DNA of 40,617 bases from an uncultured Lachnospiraceae bacterium (GTDB taxonomy: Bacteria > Bacillota > Clostridia > Lachnospirales > Lachnospiraceae). The translations under genes and the position numbers were made by a program. The stretch covers positions 1 through 40,617 of the forward strand of contig CAMXBD010000010.1 in assembly GCA_947179245.1 (NCBI GenBank), given 5' to 3'. Of the stretch, positions 17,680 to 26,389 are shown piece by piece (within the stretch, counting starts at the first letter, position 1; every line of letters begins with the position of its first letter). The notes below the pieces were generated by a model. It made no database searches, was not told the DNA's origin, and saw only the letters and a list, made by a program, of their open reading frames with translations.

Positions 17680-20130
17680 TTATTTATCATCGCGTACTGT
17701 AAATACTAATTTTTTATTCTTAAGCCCCGCCGATACGACATCTCCCCGCTTAATATTACCAAGGAGTATCTCTTCTGCCAGCGCATCTTCAATCTCAGAC
17801 TGAATCGCTCTTTTCATAGGTCTTGCACCCATCTTTGCATCCATATGCTTCTCGATCAGCCATTCCTTGACCGATGCTGTGATCGTCAGCTCTATCTCCA
17901 TCTGTTCTTTGCATCGCTTGATCAGATTTTTTGAAAGCAGTGTGACGATGCTCTTCATATCATCTCTGTTCAACGGATGGAATACCATAATCTCATCGAT
18001 TCGGTTGATAAATTCCGGCTTAAAAAGCCTCTTCACCTCTTCCATCACATTCGATTTCATTTTATCGTAGTCCTGCTGTTCCGTCGTCCCCGCTCCAAAG
18101 CCCAGATTCTTCGGCTCAATGATCCTCTGTGCTCCCGCATTGGACGTCATAATCAGTATCGTATTCTTAAAGCTGACTTTCCTGCCCTTAGAATCCGTAA
18201 TATGTCCGTCATCAAGCACCTGCAAAAGTACGTTGAACACATCAGGATGTGCCTTTTCGATCTCATCAAAAAGCACGACTGAATAAGGGTTCCTGCGTAC
18301 TTTCTCCGATAATTGACCGCCTTCCTCAAACCCTACATATCCCGGCGGTGAGCCTATCATCTTGGACACAGAATGCCCTTCCATATACTCTGACATATCC
18401 ACCCGGATCAGCGCATTCTCTGAACCAAACATCGCTTCCGCCAGCGCCTTGCTCAGCTCAGTCTTACCCACACCGGTAGGCCCAAGGAACAGAAAAGAAC
18501 CGATAGGACGGTTAGGATCCTGCAATCCCACCCTTCCTCTTCTCATCGCCTTGGATACGGCTGAAACGGCTTCCTGCTGTCCGATCACACGCTTATGCAG
18601 AATGGATTCCAATTTCAGCAGACGTTCACTCTCTTTTTCAGCCAGCTTTTTGACCGGAATTTTTGTCCAGAGTGACACTACCCCTGCAATCTCGTTCTCC
18701 CCGACCACATAAGTGCGCTTCTCTTCTTCTTTTTCCATGCGCTTAATGATACGATCATATTTTCTGATACACTCGCTCTGTTTTTTCTTTAATTCTGCGG
18801 CCTGCGTAAAAGCCTCCATGCGGATAGACCGTTCTATCTGCAGATCGATCTTCTTGATCTCCTCCGACAGTTCTTTCAATTTATCAGGCTGTCCGACCAC
18901 ATTCAGCCGTACTGCCGCCGATGCCTCATCAATGAGATCAATCGCCTTATCCGGCAGATTTCTGTCGTTAATATACCTGTTTGAAAGCGCCACCGCCGCA
19001 CTGATTGCCTCTGCATTGATGGTGACGCGATGATGCTCCTCATATTTGTGTACGATGCCGCGAAGTATATTTTCCGCCTCTTCCACAGTAGGCTCCTCCA
19101 CTGTCACAGGCTGGAATCTTCTCTCCAGTGCCGCATCCTTCTCCACGTATTTACGGTACTCCGCAATAGTGGTCGCGCCGATCAACTGTATTTCGCCTCT
19201 TGCCAGCGACGGCTTCAATATATTGGATGCGTCAATAGCGCCTTCAGCTCCGCCAGCGCCGATTATCGTATGCATCTCATCCAGAAAAAGAACGATATTT
19301 CCGTCCTCTATCACTTCCCTGATGACCTTTTTAATCCTCTCCTCAAATTCGCCTCTGTACTTACTGCCCGCAACCATACCGGACAGATCCAACGTCAGCA
19401 CTCTCTTATTCTGCACAGTAAAGGGGACATCACCCGTAACGATACGGGCTGCCAGACCTTCTACTACAGCAGTTTTTCCTACTCCCGGCTCACCAATCAG
19501 ACACGGATTATTCTTCGTTCTCCGGCTCAATATCTGAATTACTCTTGTAATTTCTTCTTCCCGACCTATCACGGGATCGAGTCTGCCGTCTCTTGCAAGT
19601 GCTGTTAGATCACGGCTATACTGATCCAAAGTGGAAGTTCCGCTTTTCTTTCTGCCCTGTTTTTTTCCTAAATCTTCCTTGTAGAGCGCACTGTCTTCTC
19701 CCATTGCTACGAGTACATCCACATACAGCTTCTGTACAGAGATTCCCATTGTGTTAAGCAGTCTGACTGCTACGTTTTCTCCCTCTTTCAGAAGTGCCAG
19801 CAGAATATGTTCCGTGCCCGTCTTATCGCTGCGAAACCGTTCTGCCTGTCTGTGCGCCTCATCGAGAATGCTCTGTGCACGCGGCGAATATCCGTCTCTC
19901 TCTGCAATCAGAACCGAACTGTCCGGTGCGATCAGATCAGTAATCATCTCTTTTAACTGCACAACATCCACACCGTTATTCGATAAAACCGTGGCTGCAA
20001 CTCCTGTCTTCTCCCGAAGAAGACCAAGAAGAATATGCTCGCTTCCTACATAACTCTGTCTTAAGCTTTTGGCTGCCCGCTCAGCCAATACCAATGCCGC
20101 TTTTGCCTTATCCGTAAATTGTGGCTGCAT
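17680..20130 (-). CDS. clpC: ATP-dependent Clp protease ATP-binding subunit ClpC
   Basis: An 816-residue HSP100 chaperone of usual ClpC length. Two N-terminal Clp_N repeats lie at about residues 5-140. The first AAA domain has GEPGVGKTA and the Walker B VLFLDEMHTI. A middle coiled coil/UVR-like part follows (about 410-480, with EAFTQAAELKKKQSE). The second AAA domain has GPTGVGKTE and VVLFDEIEKAHPD. It unfolds substrates for ClpP. ATG 20130 shares its A with the last base of the upstream gntR stop (TGATG), which indicates translational coupling. In Bacillus, ClpC lies behind ctsR-mcsA-mcsB; none of these are seen here. Confidence 0.96.
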   Translation of the reverse strand: MQPQFTDKAKAALVLAERAAKSLRQSYVGSEHILLGLLREKTGVAATVLSNNGVDVVQLKEMITDLIAPDSSVLIAERDGYSPRAQSILDEAHRQAERFRSDKTGTEHILLALLKEGENVAVRLLNTMGISVQKLYVDVLVAMGEDSALYKEDLGKKQGRKKSGTSTLDQYSRDLTALARDGRLDPVIGREEEITRVIQILSRRTKNNPCLIGEPGVGKTAVVEGLAARIVTGDVPFTVQNKRVLTLDLSGMVAGSKYRGEFEERIKKVIREVIEDGNIVLFLDEMHTIIGAGGAEGAIDASNILKPSLARGEIQLIGATTIAEYRKYVEKDAALERRFQPVTVEEPTVEEAENILRGIVHKYEEHHRVTINAEAISAAVALSNRYINDRNLPDKAIDLIDEASAAVRLNVVGQPDKLKELSEEIKKIDLQIERSIRMEAFTQAAELKKKQSECIRKYDRIIKRMEKEEEKRTYVVGENEIAGVVSLWTKIPVKKLAEKESERLLKLESILHKRVIGQQEAVSAVSKAMRRGRVGLQDPNRPIGSFLFLGPTGVGKTELSKALAEAMFGSENALIRVDMSEYMEGHSVSKMIGSPPGYVGFEEGGQLSEKVRRNPYSVVLFDEIEKAHPDVFNVLLQVLDDGHITDSKGRKVSFKNTILIMTSNAGAQRIIEPKNLGFGAGTTEQQDYDKMKSNVMEEVKRLFKPEFINRIDEIMVFHPLNRDDMKSIVTLLSKNLIKRCKEQMEIELTITASVKEWLIEKHMDAKMGARPMKRAIQSEIEDALAEEILLGNIKRGDVVSAGLKNKKLVFTVRDDK

Positions 20131-20513
20131 CAATAATCAATTCCTTTCCCATAATCCTCATAGATCTCATCTATAAGAGCATGCACTTCTTCCCTTGAAA
20201 TATTCTTACATCTTGCTTTTGCCAATGTCACCTGTAATTCACCGCGCATTTCTTCAAGCGCCTGCATTCTGTCGATATCGACTGCTATCACGGCACCTCT
20301 TCTGCGGTCTACCTTGACATAGCCCTCCTGCTTCAATACGGTATATGCTTTATTGACCGTGTGCATATTGATGCCGATGCTGTCTGCCAGTTGTCTGACC
20401 GACGGAAGCATATCACCCTCCTGAAACTGCGAGGTAGCAATGCCGAGAATAATCTGATTTCTTAGCTGCATATAGATTGCTTCATCACTGTTAAAATCTA
20501 TCTCTATGAGCAT
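20130..20513 (-). CDS. GntR-family transcriptional regulator (short YtrA type)
   Basis: A 127-residue regulator. Residues about 10-75 form the GntR winged helix (AIYMQLRNQIILGIA, GDMLPSVRQLADSIGINMHTVNKAYTVLKQEGYVK). The C-terminal 50 residues are helical, with no large effector-binding domain, as in the YtrA subfamily. It sits directly before clpC with a one-base overlap and 26 bp after the SH3 protein gene. YtrA-type repressors usually control their own operon, often an ABC transporter, in response to envelope stress. Here the partner is clpC, so a role as clpC regulator in place of CtsR is plausible but inferred from position alone. Confidence 0.88.
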   Translation of the reverse strand: MLIEIDFNSDEAIYMQLRNQIILGIATSQFQEGDMLPSVRQLADSIGINMHTVNKAYTVLKQEGYVKVDRRRGAVIAVDIDRMQALEEMRGELQVTLAKARCKNISREEVHALIDEIYEDYGKGIDY

Positions 20514-20539
20514 TTTCTTACCGTTCCCGTAAATTCTTT

Positions 20540-21892
20540 CTATTTCTTGTCATCCATATTTAAAAATTCAAATTCAAATTCATCATCGTCTAACAGGAAG
20601 TTCTTGGCCCTGCGCTTCGCTGCGGTATTTGCCGCGGGCTTCACTGTTTCCTCTTCCTCCATTCGACGTCTGCGTTTTGGCTGAGTCTCTTCCTCCTCTT
20701 CTGCACGGCGTCTGCGTCTCGGAGCTTCTTCTTCCTGCTCTTCTTCTACGCGGCGTCTGCGTCTCGGAGTTTCTTCTTCCTGCTCTTCTTCTGCGCGGCG
20801 TCTGCGTCTTGAAGGAATTTCTTCTTCCTCCTCCTCTTCTTCCTCTTCCTCATCATCTTCGTAATCTTCATAGTATGCATCTCTGAGTTTGACTGCCATG
20901 ATAATCACTGCAATGATCAGGACTACCGCAAGAGCGATCAGCGCAACAATGGCAATACGCTGTCTTACTAACGTCTTGGCGTCCTCCGATGTTTCGCTGC
21001 TCTGATTTTGCGCAGCCGCCAAAAGCTGGCTGAGTTCATACTGATCTGCATATTCTCCACCTGCCGTATGATCGATCAGATACCATACCGCATCGCTGTA
21101 GACCAGTTCATAATCATTATTTACAGGCACTACTTCCGGTTCTACCGGGACTACGGGCTCTTCCTGAGGAACTTCTTCCGGCACCGGCAGCATGTCCCCC
21201 AATGTCAACAGATCGGAACGGATGAATCCGCTCTTCTCGCCTCCATCTGCCCCGGTAAATGTCACATAATACCACATCTTGCCGTCACTGCTTCCACTGG
21301 ACTGGCCACTTACGATTACCTGTGCGCCTGCGGCAAGATTTTCTACAATCGTATCATTTGTAGACGGCGCCGATCTGACTTTAGCATTAACAGACACTGT
21401 TGCATACTGTGCGTCCATGGCATTCTCCGCCGGAACAGTCGCTCCTGTCGCGCCCTGTCCTGTGCTTAAAACTGCATCGTCAGCACCCTGATCAGCCGCC
21501 GCTGCATCACTCTGACCCGAATCGGCCTGTGCAGCCGTGTTATCCAATGTGCTCTGTGGTATCTCACCGTCATCATTCTTATTAACCAGATCGGCACGAA
21601 TATAACCGGTCTTACCCGAATCGATAACTACCTCGTACCATGTCACACCTGCGGCATCCGTCACCTGACTCTTAATCGTAACGGTTTTGTCCTGTGAAGT
21701 GCTTCCGACAACTTCACTGCTGGTGTCCGTCTTCTCACGTATCTTAGCAGAGGCCACCTTGACGGTTCCCGTGGCGTCCGCCAAACTGACAAATGACCCG
21801 CACCACAGTGCAGTCATTATACTGGCTGCCGTTGTCAGCCCCAACAGGAAACGTCTTTTCCTTGATGCCGTATGTCTGTTCTTCTGTATCAT
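20540..21892 (-). CDS. SH3-domain membrane protein with repetitive charged cytoplasmic tail
   Basis: A 450-residue protein. An N-terminal signal (RRFLLGL to SLADA) is followed by two bacterial SH3 domains of about 60 residues each: VKVASAKIREKTDTSSEVVG to GYIRADLV, and VSVNAKVRSAPSTNDTIVENL to SGFIRSDLL. A proline/valine-rich linker, a transmembrane helix at about 312-334 and a 116-residue tail follow. The tail alternates runs of Glu with RRRRR blocks in 14-15 residue units and ends DDDEFEFEFLNMDDKK. SH3 domains of this kind often bind peptidoglycan. AAGGAG seven bases before ATG 21892 fixes the start; the ORF can be read open to 22114 but that part overlaps the next gene. Confidence 0.8.
   Translation of the reverse strand: MIQKNRHTASRKRRFLLGLTTAASIMTALWCGSFVSLADATGTVKVASAKIREKTDTSSEVVGSTSQDKTVTIKSQVTDAAGVTWYEVVIDSGKTGYIRADLVNKNDDGEIPQSTLDNTAAQADSGQSDAAAADQGADDAVLSTGQGATGATVPAENAMDAQYATVSVNAKVRSAPSTNDTIVENLAAGAQVIVSGQSSGSSDGKMWYYVTFTGADGGEKSGFIRSDLLTLGDMLPVPEEVPQEEPVVPVEPEVVPVNNDYELVYSDAVWYLIDHTAGGEYADQYELSQLLAAAQNQSSETSEDAKTLVRQRIAIVALIALAVVLIIAVIIMAVKLRDAYYEDYEDDEEEEEEEEEEEIPSRRRRRAEEEQEEETPRRRRRVEEEQEEEAPRRRRRAEEEEETQPKRRRRMEEEETVKPAANTAAKRRAKNFLLDDDEFEFEFLNMDDKK
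20660..20836. repeat. Tandem 42-45 bp coding repeats in the SH3 protein tail
   Basis: The core CGGCGTCTGCGTCT recurs at 20706, 20751 and 20796, with a diverged copy (CGACGTCTGCGTTT) at 20664. Spacings are 42, 45 and 45 bp. Each unit encodes an RRRRR block followed by a Glu-rich block, so the repeat stays in frame. Confidence 0.85.
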
Positions 21893-21936
21893 ATTTTTTC
21901 TCCTTGTACTTCTGTACTTTTCTTTTTTCACCTTCT

Positions 21937-22425
21937 CTATCGTTCTCTTGTAAAACGTTTCGATCCTTCTTCTCCCGTGGATTTTTCCGTGCCAAAACCG
22001 GACATATTGATATTTCTGGCCGCTCTTGCCTTCTCCTCTATCTCTTTGTGGTAAGCTGCCTCGCATCTGCCGCAATATCTTCCGGAACGGATTGGTTTCC
22101 CGCAGATTTCGCAAATCAAAAACGCATTGGAAGTAGGCGCAATCTCCAGACGCTCTTCCTTAAGCATCTCCCTGATTGCTTTCTGTGTCACCCCCGTAGC
22201 TTCGGATACCTGTGCCGACGTTGCGCCGGAATGCTTCTCAATATAATTGCGCACCTTGCCGTAATCGTCATATTCCACCTGCCCGCAATCCTCACACTTA
22301 TACTCTCCTACACCCTTAAAAACCATAATACCGCCACATTCTTCACAGATCATAGGTCTGTTATAGTTGTTGGCATCCAATAAACTTTTTTTGAGATTCT
22401 CGGTTTTCTCTTCCCTGCTGGCCAT
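21937..22425 (-). CDS. Zinc-ribbon / helix-turn-helix protein (YvyF-like)
   Basis: A 162-residue soluble protein. A first zinc ribbon (CEECGG and CEDCGQ, residues about 27-48) is followed by a winged-helix-like part (YIEKHSGATSAQVSEATGVTQKAIREMLKEE, about 60-92). A second zinc site follows (CEICGKPI and CGRCEA, about 105-120) and then a charged tail. The layout resembles YvyF/TIGR03826 proteins known from flagellar loci, but no flagellar genes are in the window. It lies between purD and the SH3 gene, on the same strand. A DNA-binding or regulatory role is likely; its target is unknown. Confidence 0.7.
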   Translation of the reverse strand: MASREEKTENLKKSLLDANNYNRPMICEECGGIMVFKGVGEYKCEDCGQVEYDDYGKVRNYIEKHSGATSAQVSEATGVTQKAIREMLKEERLEIAPTSNAFLICEICGKPIRSGRYCGRCEAAYHKEIEEKARAARNINMSGFGTEKSTGEEGSKRFTRER

Positions 22426-22464
22426 AGTTCCTGTCCTCCCCTTTTACCCCTTTTAATGTATATA

Positions 22465-23742
22465 TTATCTTAATGCTTCATCGATTGCCTTGCCAATATC
22501 GCTTCTCATGTATTTGTTATCGAAAGTTACCCACTGCGCTGCCTGATAGGCATTGGCTCTTGCTTCTTTTAAATCCCCTCCCTTAGCCGTAACGCCTAGA
22601 ACACGCCCGCCATTCGTAACGATACCTTGTTCGGTCTGCTTTGTTCCGGCGTGAAAACAATAATATCCTTCTTTGTTATCAAAATTCTCCAAGCCTTTGA
22701 CCGGCAGTCCTTTATCATATGACACCGGATATCCCTCGGAAGCCAGAACCACGCAGACTGCTGCATTATCCTCAAACTGCAGATCGACCTTGTCAAGCGT
22801 ACCGTCAATACATGCCTCCACAACATCGATCATATCATTTTTCATACGCGGAAGCACTACCTGCGCCTCCGGATCTCCGAATCTGGCATTATACTCCAAC
22901 ACACGCGGACCTTCCGGCGTCAACATTAATCCGAAGAAAATAACCCCTTTAAAAGGACGTCCCTCCGCCGCCATGGCATCCACTGTTGCCTGATAAATAT
23001 ATTTATGACAAAATTCATCCACTTCCTTAGTATAGAAAGGACTTGGTGAAAAAGTACCCATGCCACCTGTATTCAGTCCCTGATCACCATCCAGCGCTCT
23101 CTTATGGTCCTGCGCGGAGGACATGATCTTGATCGTCCTGCCATCTACAAACGAAAGAACGGACACCTCCCGCCCTGTCATAAACTCCTCTACGACCATG
23201 CGGTTACCCGCCGAACCAAACTTTTTATCTTCCATGATCGTCTTAACGCCTTCTTTTGCCTCCTCAAGCGTCTGACAGATTAAAACACCCTTACCCAGAG
23301 CCAGCCCGTCAGCCTTAAGTACTACAGGCATTTTCGCATTCTCCAGATATGCCAGCGCTTTCTCAGGATCATCGAAATTCTCATAAGCCGCCGTGGGAAT
23401 ATTATACTTCTTCATCAGATCCTTGGAAAAGGCTTTGCTTCCCTCTAAGACCGCCGCATTTTTCCTCGGTCCGAACACACGAAGCCCCGCCGTTTCCATC
23501 TCATCTACCAGTCCGCCCACTAGAGGATCATCCATACCGACGATCGTTAAGTCGATTTCTTTCTCCTTGGCAAAAGCCACTATCTTATCAAATTCCATGG
23601 CTCCGATAGGAACACACTCTGCGATCTGACCGATACCTGCATTGCCCGGCGCACAATAGATCTTATCGACTTTCGCGCTCTTTGCTACGCTCATCGCTAT
23701 CGCATGCTCTCTGCCTCCGCTTCCCACTATCAATACTTTCAT
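22465..23742 (-). CDS. purD: Phosphoribosylamine--glycine ligase
   Basis: A 425-residue GAR synthetase of the usual length, catalysing ATP-dependent ligation of phosphoribosylamine and glycine in purine synthesis. Visible marks are the N-terminal GSGGREHAIA, the ATP-grasp stretch VVLKADGLALGKGV, the family signature around ARFGDPEAQVVLPR, and the closing AAQWVTFDNKYMRSDIG. AGAGG upstream of ATG 23742 acts as ribosome site. It is the last of four pur genes on this strand; the 82-bp gap to purN has no visible terminator. Confidence 0.97.
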   Translation of the reverse strand: MKVLIVGSGGREHAIAMSVAKSAKVDKIYCAPGNAGIGQIAECVPIGAMEFDKIVAFAKEKEIDLTIVGMDDPLVGGLVDEMETAGLRVFGPRKNAAVLEGSKAFSKDLMKKYNIPTAAYENFDDPEKALAYLENAKMPVVLKADGLALGKGVLICQTLEEAKEGVKTIMEDKKFGSAGNRMVVEEFMTGREVSVLSFVDGRTIKIMSSAQDHKRALDGDQGLNTGGMGTFSPSPFYTKEVDEFCHKYIYQATVDAMAAEGRPFKGVIFFGLMLTPEGPRVLEYNARFGDPEAQVVLPRMKNDMIDVVEACIDGTLDKVDLQFEDNAAVCVVLASEGYPVSYDKGLPVKGLENFDNKEGYYCFHAGTKQTEQGIVTNGGRVLGVTAKGGDLKEARANAYQAAQWVTFDNKYMRSDIGKAIDEALR

Positions 23743-23824
23743 TAGAAAACCTCTCGCCTTTCCGTCTGATATTTCTATTCTAAACTTTTATCTTCTATTT
23801 CCGCTCTCCTATCGCGATACCTGT

Positions 23825-24451
23825 TTACTCGGACACGCGAACCTGCCGGTTCTCCATTGTCACCTTTCCGTTGGCGATCAGATTGAGGCTCCACGGAAGA
23901 ATAATCCATTCTGCCTCCTCCATAACCCTTCGCTGCAATGTCTCAGGTGTATCATCATCCCGTACCATCACCGGTTTCTGCATAATGATTGGTCCGGTAT
24001 CCATGCCTTCATCCACGAAATGTACCGTTGCGCCCGTAACCTTAACACCCCTTGCAAGAGCCGCCTCATGCACTTTCAGTCCATAAAAACCTGTCCCGCA
24101 GAAAGAAGGAATGAGCGACGGATGAATATTGATAATCCGGTTCTCGTACTTTTTGATCAACTGCGGTGGAATCATCACTAAGAAACCTGCCAGCACGACC
24201 AGATCCGGACTGACTGCATCCACTTCTCTCGTCAATGCCTCGTTAAATTGTTCCCTCCCGGCATAATCGCGGGGTGATACACAAATTGCTTCAATGCCGG
24301 CATTTTTTGCACGCTCCAGCGCATAGGCATTCTTATTGTTACTGATTACACGAACAATCTCTACATTCGTCACGGAACCTTTCTGTACACCGTCAATAAC
24401 TGCCTGCAGATTTGTGCCGCCTCCGGACACGCAAACCACTACTTTAAGCAT
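23825..24451 (-). CDS. purN: Phosphoribosylglycinamide formyltransferase (10-formyl-THF dependent)
   Basis: A 208-residue GAR transformylase. It has the start VVCVSGGGTNLQAV, the catalytic IINIHPSLIPSF segment (Asn and His), and VHFVDEGMDTGPII with the catalytic Asp. It transfers the formyl group to GAR in the third step of purine synthesis. It lies 28 bp after purM in the pur gene run. Length and motifs are normal. Confidence 0.97.
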   Translation of the reverse strand: MLKVVVCVSGGGTNLQAVIDGVQKGSVTNVEIVRVISNNKNAYALERAKNAGIEAICVSPRDYAGREQFNEALTREVDAVSPDLVVLAGFLVMIPPQLIKKYENRIINIHPSLIPSFCGTGFYGLKVHEAALARGVKVTGATVHFVDEGMDTGPIIMQKPVMVRDDDTPETLQRRVMEEAEWIILPWSLNLIANGKVTMENRQVRVSE

Positions 24452-24479
24452 TATTACCCCTTTCGTTCTTTGTCTTCTG

Positions 24480-25505
24480 TCATTTTAATATAACTTCTTT
24501 GCTGCCTGTTATTACTTCTCCGATCCTATAAGCCTTCTCGCCTGCTGTCTCAAGCGCACGCAAAGTCTTATCTGCATCTGCACAGTCTACTGCCAGCACC
24601 ATGCCAAGTCCCATATTGTAAGTGTTGTACATCATCTTCTCTTCCAGATTACCGGTCTTCTGTAACAGCTTAAATATAGGAAGAACCGGATAACTGTCCT
24701 TATGCACAACTGCCGTCACTCCTTCCGGCAGCATTCTCGGAATGTTTTCATAGAATCCGCCTCCGGTGATGTGGCTGCATCCTTTAATTGCCACACCCGC
24801 CTCACGAACGGTCTGTAATGCTTTAACATATATTCTGGTAGGCGTAATCAATGTCTCCCCAAGTGTCGCTCCCAGTTCTTCATAATATGTATCAAGACTC
24901 TCCTTCGTCATCTCGAACACCTTGCGCACAAGTGAAAAGCCGTTGCTGTGTACGCCGGAGGATGCGATGCCAATCAAAGCATCTCCCGCTTTGATGTCCG
25001 CTCCTGTAATCAGATCTTTCTGGTCCACTACCCCCACTGCAAATCCTGCAAGATCGTATTCCTCCTCCGGCATCAGTCCCGGATGCTCTGCAGTCTCACC
25101 GCCTACAAGCGCCGCTCCCGCCTGTTTGCAGCCTTCAGCCACACCACTGACGATCGTCGCGATCTTCTCCGGATAATTCTTGCCGCAGGCAATATAATCT
25201 AAGAAAAACAACGGTTCGCCGCCTGCACACACCACGTCATTGACGCACATCGCCACACAGTCGATTCCCACCGTGTCATGTTTATCCAAAAGAAATGCCA
25301 GCTTAATCTTCGTTCCGACACCGTCCGTACCGGATAATAGTACCGGATTCTCCATCTCTTTGATCTTAGCCAGAGAAAATGCTCCCGAAAATCCTCCTAA
25401 TCCTCCTATCACTTCCGGTCTCATAGTCTCCTTTACATGTTTCTTCATCAGTTCTACCGATTGATAACCGGCTTCTATATCGACACCTGCTGTCTTGTAA
25501 TCCAT
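24480..25505 (-). CDS. purM: Phosphoribosylformylglycinamidine cyclo-ligase
   Basis: A 341-residue AIR synthetase. Marks are [13 protein letters not shown] at the N-terminus, [35 protein letters not shown], and [19 protein letters not shown] directly before ATG 25505 decides this start; four codons upstream there is another ATG without such a site. It lies 62 bp after purE, on the same strand. Confidence 0.97.
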   Translation of the reverse strand: MDYKTAGVDIEAGYQSVELMKKHVKETMRPEVIGGLGGFSGAFSLAKIKEMENPVLLSGTDGVGTKIKLAFLLDKHDTVGIDCVAMCVNDVVCAGGEPLFFLDYIACGKNYPEKIATIVSGVAEGCKQAGAALVGGETAEHPGLMPEEEYDLAGFAVGVVDQKDLITGADIKAGDALIGIASSGVHSNGFSLVRKVFEMTKESLDTYYEELGATLGETLITPTRIYVKALQTVREAGVAIKGCSHITGGGFYENIPRMLPEGVTAVVHKDSYPVLPIFKLLQKTGNLEEKMMYNTYNMGLGMVLAVDCADADKTLRALETAGEKAYRIGEVITGSKEVILK

Positions 25506-25567
25506 GATTTCCTCCATCCCGAAGTTTCCATAAATAAATTATGTTTCTACAACTTATAATCCGGATA

Positions 25568-26077
25568 TCAATCTGCCATATAGTTCCTGTATCCTACTTC
25601 CTGTAACTTAGCATCCTTCTTCTGCACACCCGCCTTGAGGCTCTGTGCATAATCTTTCAGTCTCTGCAGCAGTTCCGGATCTGATGTGGCAAGAATCTTC
25701 GCCGCCAGAATACCCGCATTCTGTCCGCCGTTAATCGCCACCGTAGCCACCGGGATACCTGAAGGCATCTGCACAATGGAATAAAGGGAATCCACGCCGC
25801 CCAGATCTGAAGTTTTCATCGGAACTCCGATAACCGGCATCGGGAAAATAGCTGCGCACATTCCCGGCAGATGCGCCGCTTTGCCCGCACCCGCAATGAT
25901 TACCTTATATCCCTTGCTCTCCGCGCTCTTAGCATATTCATAGAATACATCCGGCTCTCTGTGCGCCGAAATGATTGACATCTCATAAGAAATACCCAAA
26001 TCTTCCAACAGGTCAGCCGCCTTTGCCATAACGGGCATATCGGAATCACTACCCATCACAATGCCTACTTGTGCCAT
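25568..26077 (-). CDS. purE: N5-carboxyaminoimidazole ribonucleotide mutase
   Basis: A 169-residue class I PurE. GSDSD near the N-terminus, ISAHREPD and the substrate-loop GAGKAAHLPGM are all present. It moves the carboxyl group of N5-CAIR to give CAIR. It is first of the purE-purM-purN-purD run; purK, purC, purF, purL and purH are not in the window. GAGGAGG precedes the ATG. A promoter and a 16-bp palindrome lie in the leader. Confidence 0.97.
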   Translation of the reverse strand: MAQVGIVMGSDSDMPVMAKAADLLEDLGISYEMSIISAHREPDVFYEYAKSAESKGYKVIIAGAGKAAHLPGMCAAIFPMPVIGVPMKTSDLGGVDSLYSIVQMPSGIPVATVAINGGQNAGILAAKILATSDPELLQRLKDYAQSLKAGVQKKDAKLQEVGYRNYMAD

Positions 26078-26106
26078 CTATATTTCCTCCTCAAAATTAA
26101 CGTGAC

Positions 26107-26122
26107 CCACAACATCTTGTGG
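26107..26122 (-). promoter_or_regulatory. Palindrome in the purE leader, possible operator
   Basis: CCACAA and TTGTGG form a perfect inverted repeat around a 4-base centre, between the -10 box and the purE ribosome site. A repressor site or a small leader hairpin are both possible. It does not resemble the PurR box I know. Confidence 0.4.
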
Positions 26123-26139
26123 AAATGGTGATTAATATC

Positions 26140-26168
26140 CATAATTAGTGTACTAAATTTTCTGTCAA
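26140..26168 (-). promoter_or_regulatory. Promoter of the pur operon
   Basis: On the minus strand, TTGACA (26163-26168) is followed after 17 bp by ATTATG (26140-26145). The -35 is perfect and the -10 matches TATAAT at only three positions. The distance to purE ATG is about 60 bp. Confidence 0.5.
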
Positions 26169-26237
26169 TGCGCAACTATCTTTTCAATCTGATTCGGATG
26201 TATTTATATATTATTTATACACAATGGACCAACGGAC

Positions 26238-26389
26238 GTGCCTGACACTGTGTAGTTATCCTAAGGACACGCTTCCGCTCGGCTCCAAACGCAGCGGTAC
26301 TAAGCTCGTGAGTTGCGCTGCAACTCATAACCTCGCTAAGTGCCGGCGTTTTCCAACGGTCCTTATGACAACTACATAATATCAGGCAC
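26238..26389. repeat. 152-bp imperfect palindromic element
   Basis: Arms of 31 bases (26238-26268 and 26359-26389) match at 26 of 31 positions when inverted. Inside, AAACGC pairs with GCGTTT, a TACTAAGC-like stretch pairs with CTAAGTG-like bases, and the tip is GAGTTGC-GCT-GCAACTC (26310-26326). The whole folds as one long hairpin. Three of the five arm mismatches are G-U pairs in a minus-strand RNA but A-C clashes in a plus-strand RNA. It could be a MITE/REP-like palindrome or a structured RNA. No target-site duplication is obvious. Confidence 0.6.

Noticed and set aside
18977..19608. Plus-strand ORFs across clpC
   Set aside because: They lie opposite the conserved AAA domains and show no protein motif.
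20660..20836. CRISPR-like regularly spaced repeats
   Set aside because: The units are contiguous, in frame and encode RRRRR/Glu blocks in a long ORF; there are no spacers.
21893..22114. N-terminal extension of the SH3 protein ORF
   Set aside because: It would overlap the zinc-ribbon gene and place about 74 basic residues before the signal peptide; the ATG at 21892 has a good ribosome site.
26078..26237. Possible guanine/purine riboswitch before purE
   Set aside because: The conserved core and the kissing-loop arms that I know are not present; only a promoter and a short palindrome were found.
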